Below, piece after piece: positions 1-6,857 of a stretch of DNA of 11,442 nucleotides. The notes beneath the pieces were generated by a model, which worked only from the letters and a program-made list of their open reading frames with translations, did no database searches and was not told where the DNA came from. Position 1 is the stretch's first letter, and every line of letters starts with the position of its first letter. The DNA lies in NCBI GenBank assembly GCA_023444445.1, contig JAEXMK010000035.1, positions 1-11,442 on the forward strand, read 5' to 3'. The stretch comes from Pseudomonadota bacterium (GTDB lineage Bacteria; Pseudomonadota; Alphaproteobacteria; Rhizobiales; Rhizobiaceae). The position numbers were made by a program, and so were the translations under genes.

Positions 1-1
1 G

Positions 2-37
2 TGTAATCTTCTGAAGGGCGATGAGACATCCTTGTTT
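2..37. repeat. IS terminal inverted repeat, transposase 3' side
   Basis: The 36-bp terminal repeat begins TGTAATCTTC and ends with the 15-base block at 23-37. It pairs with 963-998: the first 4 and last 15 positions are identical, and the middle is diverged. Confidence 0.85.
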
Positions 38-40
38 GGA

Positions 41-934
41 TTATAGGCGTTCGCGGAGGATTTCGTAAGGTGCCTTTCCATTGAAAGCGCCATGCGGCCT
101 TGCAAGGTTGTAGAACCTCTCCCATTCGCTGAGCTTTTGAACGAGGTCGGTGTCGTCTGTATATGACAAAAGCTGGTAGAACTCTTGATCATCAGTGCGG
201 TGTGACCGTTCGACTTTTCCATTTAGTTGGGGCGACGCTGGCTTGATATAGGCGTGCCGGATGCCCTGGTCTTCGACGTGCCAGTGGAATTTGGCCTGGA
301 ACTCGTGCCCATTATCGGTGCGCACTTCGCGAATGCGGAACGGGAATTTGGCGATTACGGTGTCGATGAAGTCTATGGCGTTGGCCTGGGTGTGGCGATC
401 ATAGACCTTCAAGGCCCGGATGCGGGTGGCATCGTCGATTGCCGTGTATTGGAAGCGCTTGACGACCTTGCCGTCAACGCCTTCAAATTTCAGGAATTTT
501 ACGTCGACCTATATCTGATGCCCCGGCACGCGCTGCTCGTATCTCTGGGTATGGATTTTCCTAACACGCGTACCGCCGGGAAGCCGACTAAGCCCGTTCC
601 GCTTCAGAATTCTATAGATGCAGGCGTCAGAGATGGTGATGGCATGGTACCGGCTCATATACCAGGAAATGCGCATCGGGCCGAGATGATATCTGGTGCG
701 CAGATGCAAGACTTTCTCGATGATTTCTGCAGGCTTCTGGTTAGCGGGATTTTTTGGTGCGGAGGATCGGTTCTCAAGCCCGGCCTCGCCATAGCGCTCG
801 AAAGCCGATTTCCATCGATAGAAACTGGCTCTGCCAATACCGAAATAGCGGCAGGTTTGCGATACGTCACCGTGACGCTCGGCATGTTGAAGAACGCGCA
901 GCTTATGTGAAACTTCCCGTCGGAATGTCATCAT
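41..934 (-). pseudogene. IS481-family transposase, interrupted by an in-frame amber stop
   Basis: Read from ATG at 934 to the stop at 41, the frame is 298 codons including the terminal stop, about the family size. It is interrupted only at codon 142 (TAG at 511-509). The N-terminal part has a helix-turn-helix (about residues 20-45, containing GIGRASFYRW). The C-terminal part is an rve-type integrase core. The DDE triad is visible as D144 (VDVKFL), D207 (RTDNG) and E242 (KVERS). The stop lies two codons before D144, so the truncated product has DNA-binding helices but no catalytic site. Both halves are in the same frame, so this is a point nonsense mutation (CAG to TAG is the simplest path), not a frameshift. 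Readthrough or a sequencing error cannot be excluded. Two consecutive ATG codons start the frame. Confidence 0.87.
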
Positions 935-962
935 CGCGATTATCCTTGTGATCGAAAGTCAA

Positions 963-998
963 AAACAAGGATGTCTCGAAGGTCCCTACTTTTCTACA
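963..998. repeat. IS terminal inverted repeat, transposase 5' side
   Basis: This is the inverted partner of 2-37 and has the same 36-bp length. On the minus strand it reads TGTAGAAAAG at its tip and ends with the shared 15-base block. It lies just upstream of the transposase start at 934, where the transposase promoter would be expected. Confidence 0.85.
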
Positions 999-1037
999 GG
1001 CCGGTCGCTCCAAGGCGATCGGCCGTTTCGCTATTTT
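999..1037 (+). terminator. Hairpin with T-rich tail at the IS border
   Basis: A 10-bp stem (999-1008, GGCCGGTCGC, with 1015-1024, GCGATCGGCC, one G-T wobble) encloses a 6-base loop. It is followed by GTTTCGCTATTTTT. This is terminator-like for transcription on the plus strand. The T-run is broken, with its main block about ten bases past the stem. It starts at the first base outside the IS, so the gene it once served would lie left of the element and is not in this window. Confidence 0.55.
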
Positions 1038-1168
1038 TAAACGAGTGGCCCCGCCTGAAGGGGTAATAGGTCCGAACCGTTTTTAAGGCGGAAGCTTAGG
1101 CCGCGAAGCGCCAATTGCGGTCATTGCACGAACGGCAAACCGAATAGAAGCGGTCATCCTGCCTTTCT

Positions 1169-1654
1169 TTAAAGCTGTGTGATCCATTCATGTCCGGGAT
1201 ACATCGCCTCCAGCCAACATCGCAGGTCGGCTTTTTCCTGAACGAGGAGCTTCGGCAACGCAGCCTGGAAGTCTGCAGCATCTTTAGGCCGAATGTGTTT
1301 TGCCTCAAACAAAAGGACGAGAGCACGAGCGAGATAAGGAATTCCCGATGGTGTTTTTCGAACGACAGTCGATCTAGGCAAACGGAACGACGGGGCGCGC
1401 TTATAAATCCAGATTTCCGGGGTGCCATGTTCGATCATCATGTCTAGTCGCCAGCAAGCGTTGGTCGTGTCGGCTCCCCACAATTGGTAGGTCTCTGGTC
1501 GAGGCCTCATTTCAGGTGCGAGGTAAGCAAAAATGCCGTTATGGACCTCAAACAAATCTAGCTCGGGTAACTGGGCGCGAAAAAGATCGATATCCTCGGA
1601 AAGTATGCAGAACTCCAGGTCCTCATGATCGCGGGTCTGGTAGCCTTGCCACAA
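1169..1654 (-). pseudogene. Small nucleotidyltransferase, N-terminally truncated
   Basis: The 161 residues from a TTG at 1654 match the small nucleotidyltransferases of the aminoglycoside-2''-adenylyltransferase group (nucleotidyltransferase fold). The catalytic acidic pair is visible as D12 and E14 in TRDHEDLEF. A third acidic residue is D71 (WRLDMM). The C-terminal signature near residues 108-131 includes GIPYLA and EAKHIRPKDAADF. Intact members carry a Gly-Gly-Trp/Ser motif about ten residues before TRxHxD, followed by DLW. Here LWQGYQTRD is preserved but the Gly-Gly helix is absent. The frame stays open upstream but has no ATG or GTG before the asparaginase gene, and no convincing Shine-Dalgarno sequence precedes the TTG. 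I therefore call it a remnant; the substrate, if any, is unknown. It lies 89 bp downstream of the asparaginase gene on the same strand. Confidence 0.6.
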
Positions 1655-1743
1655 TTCACCAGGAAAAGGAAATGCCGGGCAATATGCCTGCTGAAGCCAA
1701 TTGCAAAAAGACCTTCAGCTTCTGTCGCGGAAGGCGACGGAGC

Positions 1744-2700
1744 TTAAGGGCTCGCGAGCGCGAAAACTGCGCGATGCGTGGCAACAAAAAACTGGCCGTC
1801 CGGGGTAACCCAGCCACGAAACATTCCGTCAGTATTGTAAGGGGCGGCGATCGAACCATCGGCGGCGACAGCAACCAGTCCGGCACCGATGTTGTGAGGC
1901 TTGAGATCCTCCATAATAACCTTACTCGCAGCCTTCTTCAGGTTTTCGCCGAGATAGTTCATTCGGCTCGCGATCTCATGTCCGACTGCATAACGGATGA
2001 AAAACTCGCCTTTGCCTGTGCCGGAAACCGCGCAGACACCATCGCGCGCATAGGTTCCCGCTCCAACGATCGGCGTGTCTCCGATGCGGCCGACCGGCTT
2101 GTTGTTGTAGCCCCCGGTGGATGTTGCAGCAGCCAGATGGCCATCGCGGTCCAGCGCCACCGCCCCGACCGTACCGTGTTTTTCTGCCTCGCTCGCTTTG
2201 ACCGCCGTCCCGGCTGCAGCATGCGCCTTCATTGCTGCCAGTGCCTTCACGCGGCGCTCGGTGGTGAAATAGTCGGGATCAACGATATCGAGGCCTTCGG
2301 CCTGTGCGAATGCGTCCGCGCTTGCGCCTCCAAGAAGAACAGCCTCGCCCTTTTCCATAACACGCCGCGCCGCCTTGATCGGATTGCGGATGCGTTTGGC
2401 GAGTGTTACGGCGCCCGCCTCCAATGTTCTTCCATCCATGATCGATGCATCGAGCTCATGCTCGCCATCGGTATTTAGCGCCGCCCCGTAACCGGCATTG
2501 AAATGCGGGCTGTTTTCCATAACGACAACGGCGGCCTGAACCGCGTCAAGCGCAGAACCGCCGGTATCCAGCACTGCCCAACCAGCCTGCAACGAGCGAT
2601 GAAGGTCTGCACGGGCAGCCGCCCATTCCTCCTCACTCAGATCGAGCTTCGCCATAACCCCGCAGCCACCGTGAATGGCGAGTGCAATCCTGTTCATCAT
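1744..2700 (-). CDS. iaaA: Plant-type L-asparaginase / isoaspartyl peptidase
   Basis: This is a 318-residue Ntn-hydrolase of the EcAIII/IaaA type. The family hydrolyses beta-aspartyl (isoaspartyl) dipeptides and L-asparagine after autocatalytic cleavage into alpha and beta subunits. The expected nucleophile is Thr177 in HGTVGAVALD, which becomes the N-terminus of the beta subunit. Other active-site elements are T195 (ATSTGG), R205 and D208 (GRIGDTP), and T228-G229 (SGTGKGE). The N-terminal AIHGG motif is intact. No signal peptide is seen, so it acts in the cytoplasm. The start is the first of two ATG codons, preceded by AGGGAC a few bases upstream. It follows the binding-protein gene by 55 bp on the same strand and is probably the last gene of the leftward operon. 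This suggests that the imported compound yields an Asn or beta-aspartyl product. Confidence 0.93.
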   Translation of the reverse strand: MMNRIALAIHGGCGVMAKLDLSEEEWAAARADLHRSLQAGWAVLDTGGSALDAVQAAVVVMENSPHFNAGYGAALNTDGEHELDASIMDGRTLEAGAVTLAKRIRNPIKAARRVMEKGEAVLLGGASADAFAQAEGLDIVDPDYFTTERRVKALAAMKAHAAAGTAVKASEAEKHGTVGAVALDRDGHLAAATSTGGYNNKPVGRIGDTPIVGAGTYARDGVCAVSGTGKGEFFIRYAVGHEIASRMNYLGENLKKAASKVIMEDLKPHNIGAGLVAVAADGSIAAPYNTDGMFRGWVTPDGQFFVATHRAVFALASP

Positions 2701-2755
2701 CTGTCCCTGTCTGCGACCTGCAAAATGCCCGGCCTTTAGTTCTCGTTTCCGGCTC

Positions 2756-4348
2756 CTATTTTGCCGGGCGGATGTTCATTGCGAGCGTGTCTTCATCCGA
2801 ACGTGGTGTGATCGTGATCGCCTTTTTCATTCCCCAGGCAGAGATGATCGAGGCAATCGAGAGGTTGGGCCGATCCGTCGATACGAGCGCGTTGGCATCC
2901 TTGAGCAGCTGCTCACGCTTCTTGGCATCCATCTCTACGGCAGCGTCCTCGATCAGCTTGTCCATAGCGGGGTTGGAGTAACCGCGGATGTTGAAGGCGC
3001 CGAACTTCTTTGCCGGATCGTTGGTGTGGACGAGCGAGGACAGCGTGTAGTTCGCTTCACCCGTCAGCGTGCCCCAGCCTGACATGGTCAGCGAATAATC
3101 GCCGCGGGTGTTTGCAGGGAAATAGACCGCGCCCGGCTGTGCATTGGCTTCGACCTGAATGCCGATCGCGGTCAGCATTTGGGCAATCGTCGTGCCGGTA
3201 TCCCTGTCACCGGGCAAGCGGTCGTTGGTGAAGCTGAACACGACTTTGAACCCGTCCGGATAACCGGCTTGGGCCAGCAGCTTCTTGGCCTTCTCAACAT
3301 CCGACGCCGGCGCCTTCACATCCGGATTGTAACCGAAGATATTGGGCGTCACGAGCTGCGACTGCACCGTCCCCATGCCTTCCATGGCGATCTCGGTGAT
3401 CGTTTCGCGATCGATGGCGAGATCGAAAGCCTCACGAACCTTCGGGTCGAGGAAGGGGTTTTTCGGCAGCGGCGAACCGTCCTTGGCCGTGACCTGCGGC
3501 GGCTTTTCGCGGAAGTCGAAGGCGATATTGAACAGGTAGACGCTATCCTGGCGAACGATGCTGAGCTTGCTATCGGTCTCTAGCGTCGGCACGTCCGACG
3601 CGGGAATGCGGGCGATCAGATCGACCTGCCCGGCCTTCAACTGTGCAACGCGGGCGGCATCATTCGGGATTTCCTTGCGGATGACCTTATCCCATGGCTC
3701 CTTGCCGCCCCAGTAGCCCTCGAAGCTTTCCAGCACGAGCTGTTCCTTCGGCGTCCATGAGACGAACTTGTAGGGACCGGTGCCGATCGCCGCCTTGCCC
3801 GAGTTGAAGCCTTCAGCCGCTTTTTCAGCGCTGTCGGAATAATCCTTGGCAGCGACATGCGACACGACGAAGAGACGAATGAAATCGTTCGGCAGGTTCG
3901 GCGCCGGGCCATCGGTCCTTACCCGGATCGTGTAGGGATCGACGATCTCGGTGCCGGCAACGCGGCGGACATAGATGGTGGTCGGGTTGGGACCGGCGAC
4001 CTTCGGAATGCGCTCGATCGAGAACTTGACGTCTTCCGCGGTGAAATCGGAACCGTCATGGAATTTCACGCCCTGGCGCAGCTTGAATTCCCAGGTAGTG
4101 TCGTCGATCGCCGTCCAGGACGTGGCAAGGCCCGGTTCCAGTTCAAGATTGTTGCCCGACTTGATCAAAGAATCGTAGATATGCTTCATCGCTTCGGCAT
4201 GAGTTCCGGCTGCGGTGAAGTCTGGATCGATGGACAACGGGCCTGCCCGCACGCCGATTGTCAGATCGGCCGCGATAGCTGCGCCGGAAACACCGCCGAG
4301 CAGCACTGCCGCCAGCGTAAGAGTGCGAAATGTCTTGGAAATAATCAT
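2756..4348 (-). CDS. ABC transporter substrate-binding protein, family 5 (peptide/opine type)
   Basis: The 530-residue product is an extracytoplasmic solute-binding protein of the SBP_bac_5 family (DppA/OppA/NikA group), which delivers ligand to Dpp/Opp-type permeases. The N-terminus is a signal peptide: positive start, hydrophobic segment about residues 10-24, and an AIA|AD type I cleavage site near residue 26. The family hallmark follows near residues 80-110 (WEFKLRQGVKFHDGS, FTAEDVKFSIER). I chose ATG at 4348 over the in-frame ATG 12 codons upstream for two reasons: GAGGAG (4362-4357) lies 8 bases before it, and the signal peptide then starts correctly. This ATG overlaps the MarR stop codon (ATGA), suggesting translational coupling. 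The matching permeases and ATPase are on the opposite strand in the divergent operon. The ligand cannot be deduced. Confidence 0.93.
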   Translation of the reverse strand: MIISKTFRTLTLAAVLLGGVSGAAIAADLTIGVRAGPLSIDPDFTAAGTHAEAMKHIYDSLIKSGNNLELEPGLATSWTAIDDTTWEFKLRQGVKFHDGSDFTAEDVKFSIERIPKVAGPNPTTIYVRRVAGTEIVDPYTIRVRTDGPAPNLPNDFIRLFVVSHVAAKDYSDSAEKAAEGFNSGKAAIGTGPYKFVSWTPKEQLVLESFEGYWGGKEPWDKVIRKEIPNDAARVAQLKAGQVDLIARIPASDVPTLETDSKLSIVRQDSVYLFNIAFDFREKPPQVTAKDGSPLPKNPFLDPKVREAFDLAIDRETITEIAMEGMGTVQSQLVTPNIFGYNPDVKAPASDVEKAKKLLAQAGYPDGFKVVFSFTNDRLPGDRDTGTTIAQMLTAIGIQVEANAQPGAVYFPANTRGDYSLTMSGWGTLTGEANYTLSSLVHTNDPAKKFGAFNIRGYSNPAMDKLIEDAAVEMDAKKREQLLKDANALVSTDRPNLSIASIISAWGMKKAITITPRSDEDTLAMNIRPAK

Positions 4349-4908
4349 TCTTCGTTCTCCTCTATACTTGTTATTGATGGCCAATTGGGGGAATCCACGA
4401 CAATCTTGGCGAGCAGTTCCGACAGCATCAGCTGTTCGGCTGGCGTCAGCGCGGAGGTCATGACCTTTTCCCGCTCCACCATCGGCTGCATGGCCTGATC
4501 GACGATGCGTTTACCTTCGTCCGTGATGTAGAGGACGAAGCTTCTCAAGTCCGCCTGGTCGATCTCGCGGCGGATGATGTTCTTGTCGATCAGCTTCTGG
4601 ATCGCCCGGCTGATCGTATTCTTGGGGAAGCCCGAGGAACTGCAGATGGCGCTTGCCGTCAGCCCGTCAGACAGGCCAAGCGAATAGAGCACGACGAATT
4701 CGGGACGTGGCAGCCCGTGCTCCTTCTCGATTCGGCGATAGATCGGCTCATTGAATTGCAGCGCCAGAAAATTGATGCGGAACGAAAGCCAGCAGGGATT
4801 TTGCCAGAGCTTGACGGAGACGATGTCTTCAACCCGTCGATTTCCGGCAGCCGCCAGCCCACCTTCCCGCAACAGATTATCCAGCGCCTTTTCGTCTGTT
4901 TCGCCCAC
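4345..4908 (-). CDS. MarR-family transcriptional regulator
   Basis: The 187-residue protein has the MarR winged helix-turn-helix at about residues 65-140. It includes LPRPEFVVLYSLG, a recognition helix near 94-109 (GFPKNTISRAIQKLIDKN), a wing with DQADLRSFVLYIT, and dimerisation helices at both ends. Members of this family usually repress divergent or own promoters and release DNA on binding a small ligand. The start is a GTG at 4908 with a modest GGGAAG upstream. The N-terminal 30 residues are longer than usual and look unstructured. The stop overlaps the binding-protein start by four bases. Its position beside two matching palindromes in the divergent region makes it the likely regulator of both operons, responding to the transported compound or a product of it (inference). 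Confidence 0.9.
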   Translation of the reverse strand: MGETDEKALDNLLREGGLAAAGNRRVEDIVSVKLWQNPCWLSFRINFLALQFNEPIYRRIEKEHGLPRPEFVVLYSLGLSDGLTASAICSSSGFPKNTISRAIQKLIDKNIIRREIDQADLRSFVLYITDEGKRIVDQAMQPMVEREKVMTSALTPAEQLMLSELLAKIVVDSPNWPSITSIEENEE

Positions 4909-4937
4909 GCTTCGACTTCCCGCTCAGTTTCAAATTA

Positions 4938-4951
4938 GTCCCATGTGGAAC
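4938..4951. promoter_or_regulatory. Probable MarR operator, copy 1
   Basis: GTCCCATGTGGAAC is an imperfect palindrome with 5 of 7 positions symmetric. It matches copy 2 at 4990-5003 in 10 of 14 positions. The similarity continues outside the palindrome (TAG before, CTTGACAC against CTTTGCAC after). It would cover the start point of the leftward (regulator and binding-protein) promoter and abut the rightward -35. Confidence 0.6.
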
Positions 4952-4989
4952 TTGACACCGCATTAATTGGCTGTCAATTTCTTTTTTTA

Positions 4990-5003
4990 GTACCGTATGG
5001 AAC
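4990..5003. promoter_or_regulatory. Probable MarR operator, copy 2
   Basis: GTACCGTATGGAAC is the second copy of the palindrome, exactly 52 bp from copy 1 in the same orientation. It would sit at or just downstream of the predicted rightward transcription start, a position suited to repression. Confidence 0.6.
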
Positions 5004-5033
5004 TTTGCACTCCCCTGAACAAAGGGATGCAAA

Positions 5034-5048
5034 GCACAAAATTTGTGC
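5034..5048. promoter_or_regulatory. Perfect palindrome in the leader of the rightward operon
   Basis: GCACAAA and TTTGTGC form perfect 7-bp arms around a single A. The element lies about 50 bases past the predicted rightward start and 50 bases before the first gene. Its sequence differs from the two MarR-type sites, so it could bind a second regulator. Its arms are too close together to form a good RNA hairpin. Its function is unknown. Confidence 0.4.
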
Positions 5049-5098
5049 GCCTCGGCCGTTTTCCGCAACTTCTTTGCGCATATGGACCGAACCTAGGA

Positions 5099-5815
5099 AT
5101 GGAGATTGTTGAAGTGAAGATCGCGGACATGAACTGGATGCAAGTGGAGGCGCGAGCTGCCGGTGACGATCGCTGCATCCTGCCTATCGGAAGCGTCGAG
5201 CAACATGCTTATCTGAGCCTCGCGACCGACACGATCCTGGCGGAAAAAGTCTCCGTCGACGCGGCCGAACCGCTGGGTGTTCCGGTCTTTCCGGCAATAC
5301 CTTACGGTCTTGCCTCCTCCTTCGCGAGCTTCCCCGGCACGCTGACCCTGTCGCTTGCGACCTATATCGGCGTCATCCGCGATCTTCTCGACAGCATGTA
5401 TCGTTCCGGCTTCCGCCGGATCCTCGTGGTCAACGGCCACGGCGGCAACACGCCGGCAACGACGGTGATTTCCGAATGGCTGAACGACCATCCGGACGCA
5501 TCGGTGAAATTCCACGACTGGTGGCGCGCGCCGAAAACGATGGCGAAAGTCCTCGAAACCGATCCGGCCGCCTCGCACGCATCCTGGATGGAAAATTTCC
5601 CATGGACGCGCACCGACGATCCGCGCCAGCCATCGACACAGAAACCGCGGGTCGATTTTGCAGCGCTTGCGCGGGTCGATACCGCCCGCAAGCGCACGCT
5701 TCTCGGAGATGGCAACTATCACGGCCTCTACCAGCGCCTGGACGAGGACATGCTGGCGATCTGGGAAGTCGCGGTCGAAGAGACCCGCGAGCTTCTGGAA
5801 AACGACTGGCACTGA
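5099..5815 (+). CDS. Creatininase-family amidohydrolase
   Basis: The 238-residue protein belongs to the creatininase (creatinine amidohydrolase) family of metal-dependent hydrolases, which open cyclic amides or cleave small amides. Metal and active-site motifs are clear: E34 and H36 (GSVEQH), D44 (LATDT), H114 (NGHGGN), and H160 with E165 (SHASWMEN). True creatininase has NGHYEN at the fourth motif, where this has NGHGGN, so creatinine is unlikely to be the substrate. I placed the start at ATG 5099. An internal GTG at 5114 has a better Shine-Dalgarno (GGAG about 9 bases upstream) and is a real alternative. A longer reading from ATG 4997 would start inside operator copy 2 and adds residues unlike the family. 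It is the first gene of the rightward operon. Confidence 0.88.
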   Translation: MEIVEVKIADMNWMQVEARAAGDDRCILPIGSVEQHAYLSLATDTILAEKVSVDAAEPLGVPVFPAIPYGLASSFASFPGTLTLSLATYIGVIRDLLDSMYRSGFRRILVVNGHGGNTPATTVISEWLNDHPDASVKFHDWWRAPKTMAKVLETDPAASHASWMENFPWTRTDDPRQPSTQKPRVDFAALARVDTARKRTLLGDGNYHGLYQRLDEDMLAIWEVAVEETRELLENDWH

Positions 5816-5828
5816 ACGCCACCATCAA

Positions 5829-5854
5829 CGGCGCGCGAATGCGCGCCGCATTTT
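5829..5854 (+). terminator. GC hairpin between the first two genes of the rightward operon
   Basis: A perfect 8-bp stem (CGGCGCGC and GCGCGCCG, 5829-5836 and 5841-5848) closes a GAAT loop and is followed by CATTTT. It begins 13 bases after the hydrolase stop and ends about 35 bases before the permease start. The short T-run suggests partial termination or an mRNA-stability element rather than full termination, since the following genes have no obvious promoter of their own. Confidence 0.5.
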
Positions 5855-5885
5855 GAACCCGCAGAAGACGGGAGAACGGGAACAC

Positions 5886-6857
5886 ATGTTGGGCTTCATC
5901 TTGCAAAGGCTCTGGCAGGCGGCAGTCGTCGTGCTGGCCATGTCGGCGCTGGTTTTCTGCGGCATTTATGCCGTCGGCAATCCGATCGACGTATTGATCT
6001 CGCCGGATGCGACACAGGACATCCGCGCCGCCGTTATCGCGCAGTACGGATTGGACCTGCCGCTCTGGCAGCAATATTTCGGCTTTCTCGGCCGCGTGTT
6101 TGAAGGCGATTTCGGCCGGTCCTTCGTTTATAACATGCCGGTCAGCGAACTGATCCTGTCGCGCCTGCCGGCGACGCTGGAACTGACGCTGGCCGCCGTC
6201 CTCTTCGCCAGCCTCGTCGGTATTCCGATCGGCATGTATGCCGGCTATCGGCCGCACAGCCCGGTCTCGCGTGCCATCATGGCGCTGTCCATTCTCGGCT
6301 TTTCCGTACCCACCTTCTGGTTCGGCCTGATGCTGATCATGCTGTTTGCCGTGCAATGCGGCTGCATGCCGGCCGGTGGCCGCGGCGACACTGTAAACCT
6401 GTTCGGCGTCGATTTCAGCTTCCTGACGGCAGACGGCCTGTCGCACATGATCCTGCCGGCGCTCAACCTCGCGCTTTTCAAGTTTTCGCTGATGATCCGT
6501 CTGGCACGCGCCGGCACGCGCGAACTGATGCTGAGCGACACGGTCAAATTTGCCCGTGCGGCCGGCATTTCAGAATTCACTATTCTCAGCCGCCATGTGC
6601 TGAGGCTGATTTCCATTCCGCTGGTCACCGTTTTCGGCCTCGAACTCGGTTCCACACTTGCCTTCGCGGTCGTCACGGAAACGATCTTTTCCTGGCCCGG
6701 CCTCGGCAAGCTCATCATCGACAGTATCACCTCGCTCGATCGACCCGTCATGGTCGCATACCTGATGCTGGTCGCCATGCTGTTCATCGTCATCAATCTC
6801 GTGGTCGACCTCACCTATGCGCTGCTCGACCCGCGCCTGCGGAAGGGAAGAGCCTGA
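5886..6857 (+). CDS. ABC transporter permease, DppB/OppB type
   Basis: The 323-residue inner-membrane permease has the DppB layout: a first transmembrane helix at about residues 9-30, a periplasmic segment with QYGLDLPLWQQYFGFL and GDFGRSF, and five further helices. The EAA-like cytoplasmic loop that contacts the ATPase is at about residues 220-248 (FARAAGISEF ... RHVLRLISIPLV), with its conserved Gly intact. ETIFSWPGLGKL near 265-276 is a family hallmark. The start ATG at 5886 follows GGGAG by 11 bases; the frame stays open upstream but that part shadows the previous gene. The stop overlaps the next start (TGATG). Confidence 0.93.
   Translation: MLGFILQRLWQAAVVVLAMSALVFCGIYAVGNPIDVLISPDATQDIRAAVIAQYGLDLPLWQQYFGFLGRVFEGDFGRSFVYNMPVSELILSRLPATLELTLAAVLFASLVGIPIGMYAGYRPHSPVSRAIMALSILGFSVPTFWFGLMLIMLFAVQCGCMPAGGRGDTVNLFGVDFSFLTADGLSHMILPALNLALFKFSLMIRLARAGTRELMLSDTVKFARAAGISEFTILSRHVLRLISIPLVTVFGLELGSTLAFAVVTETIFSWPGLGKLIIDSITSLDRPVMVAYLMLVAMLFIVINLVVDLTYALLDPRLRKGRA

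Larger units (their letters stand above)
2..998 (-). mobile_element. IS481-family insertion sequence, near-complete
   Basis: The element is 997 bp and is bounded by 36-bp imperfect inverted repeats at 2-37 and 963-998. Both ends begin TGTA when read inward, which fits the 5'-TGT ends of IS481-family elements. The inner 15 bases of the repeats (GAGACATCCTTGTTT at 23-37 and its complement at 963-977) are identical. One transposase gene on the minus strand fills almost all of it. The transposase has the family's HTH plus DDE integrase layout, but is interrupted by an in-frame stop, so this copy is probably not autonomous. A target-site duplication cannot be checked, because only one base lies to the left of the element in this window. 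The family assignment rests on the transposase motifs and the ends. Confidence 0.88.
4909..5098. promoter_or_regulatory. Divergent promoter region between the two operons
   Basis: This 190-bp AT-richer region separates the leftward and rightward operons. A dyad at 4952-4977 carries TTGACA at 4952-4957 on the plus strand and TTGACA on the minus strand (4977-4972), with a palindromic ATTAAT between them. Each hexamer is a good -35 candidate for one direction. The matching -10 positions about 16-17 bp away are weak in both directions (TCAATT rightward, TCAAGT leftward). The two promoters would overlap face to face while directing transcripts outward. The expected rightward start near 4987 would leave a leader of about 110 bases. 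Confidence 0.65.

Noticed and set aside
1690..1719. 7-bp inverted repeat (GCTGAAG and CTTCAGC) after the asparaginase gene
   Set aside because: The loop is 16 bases and no T-run follows on the minus strand, so it is a poor terminator candidate.
1516..2478. Plus-strand open frame of 320 codons opposite the asparaginase
   Set aside because: Antisense to a full-length enzyme with all catalytic motifs; Cys- and Arg-rich and unlike any family.
5430..6446. Long open frame on the minus strand (338 codons) opposite the hydrolase and first permease
   Set aside because: It is antisense to two clearly recognised genes and shows low-complexity residues typical of a shadow frame in GC-rich DNA. The product resembles no family.
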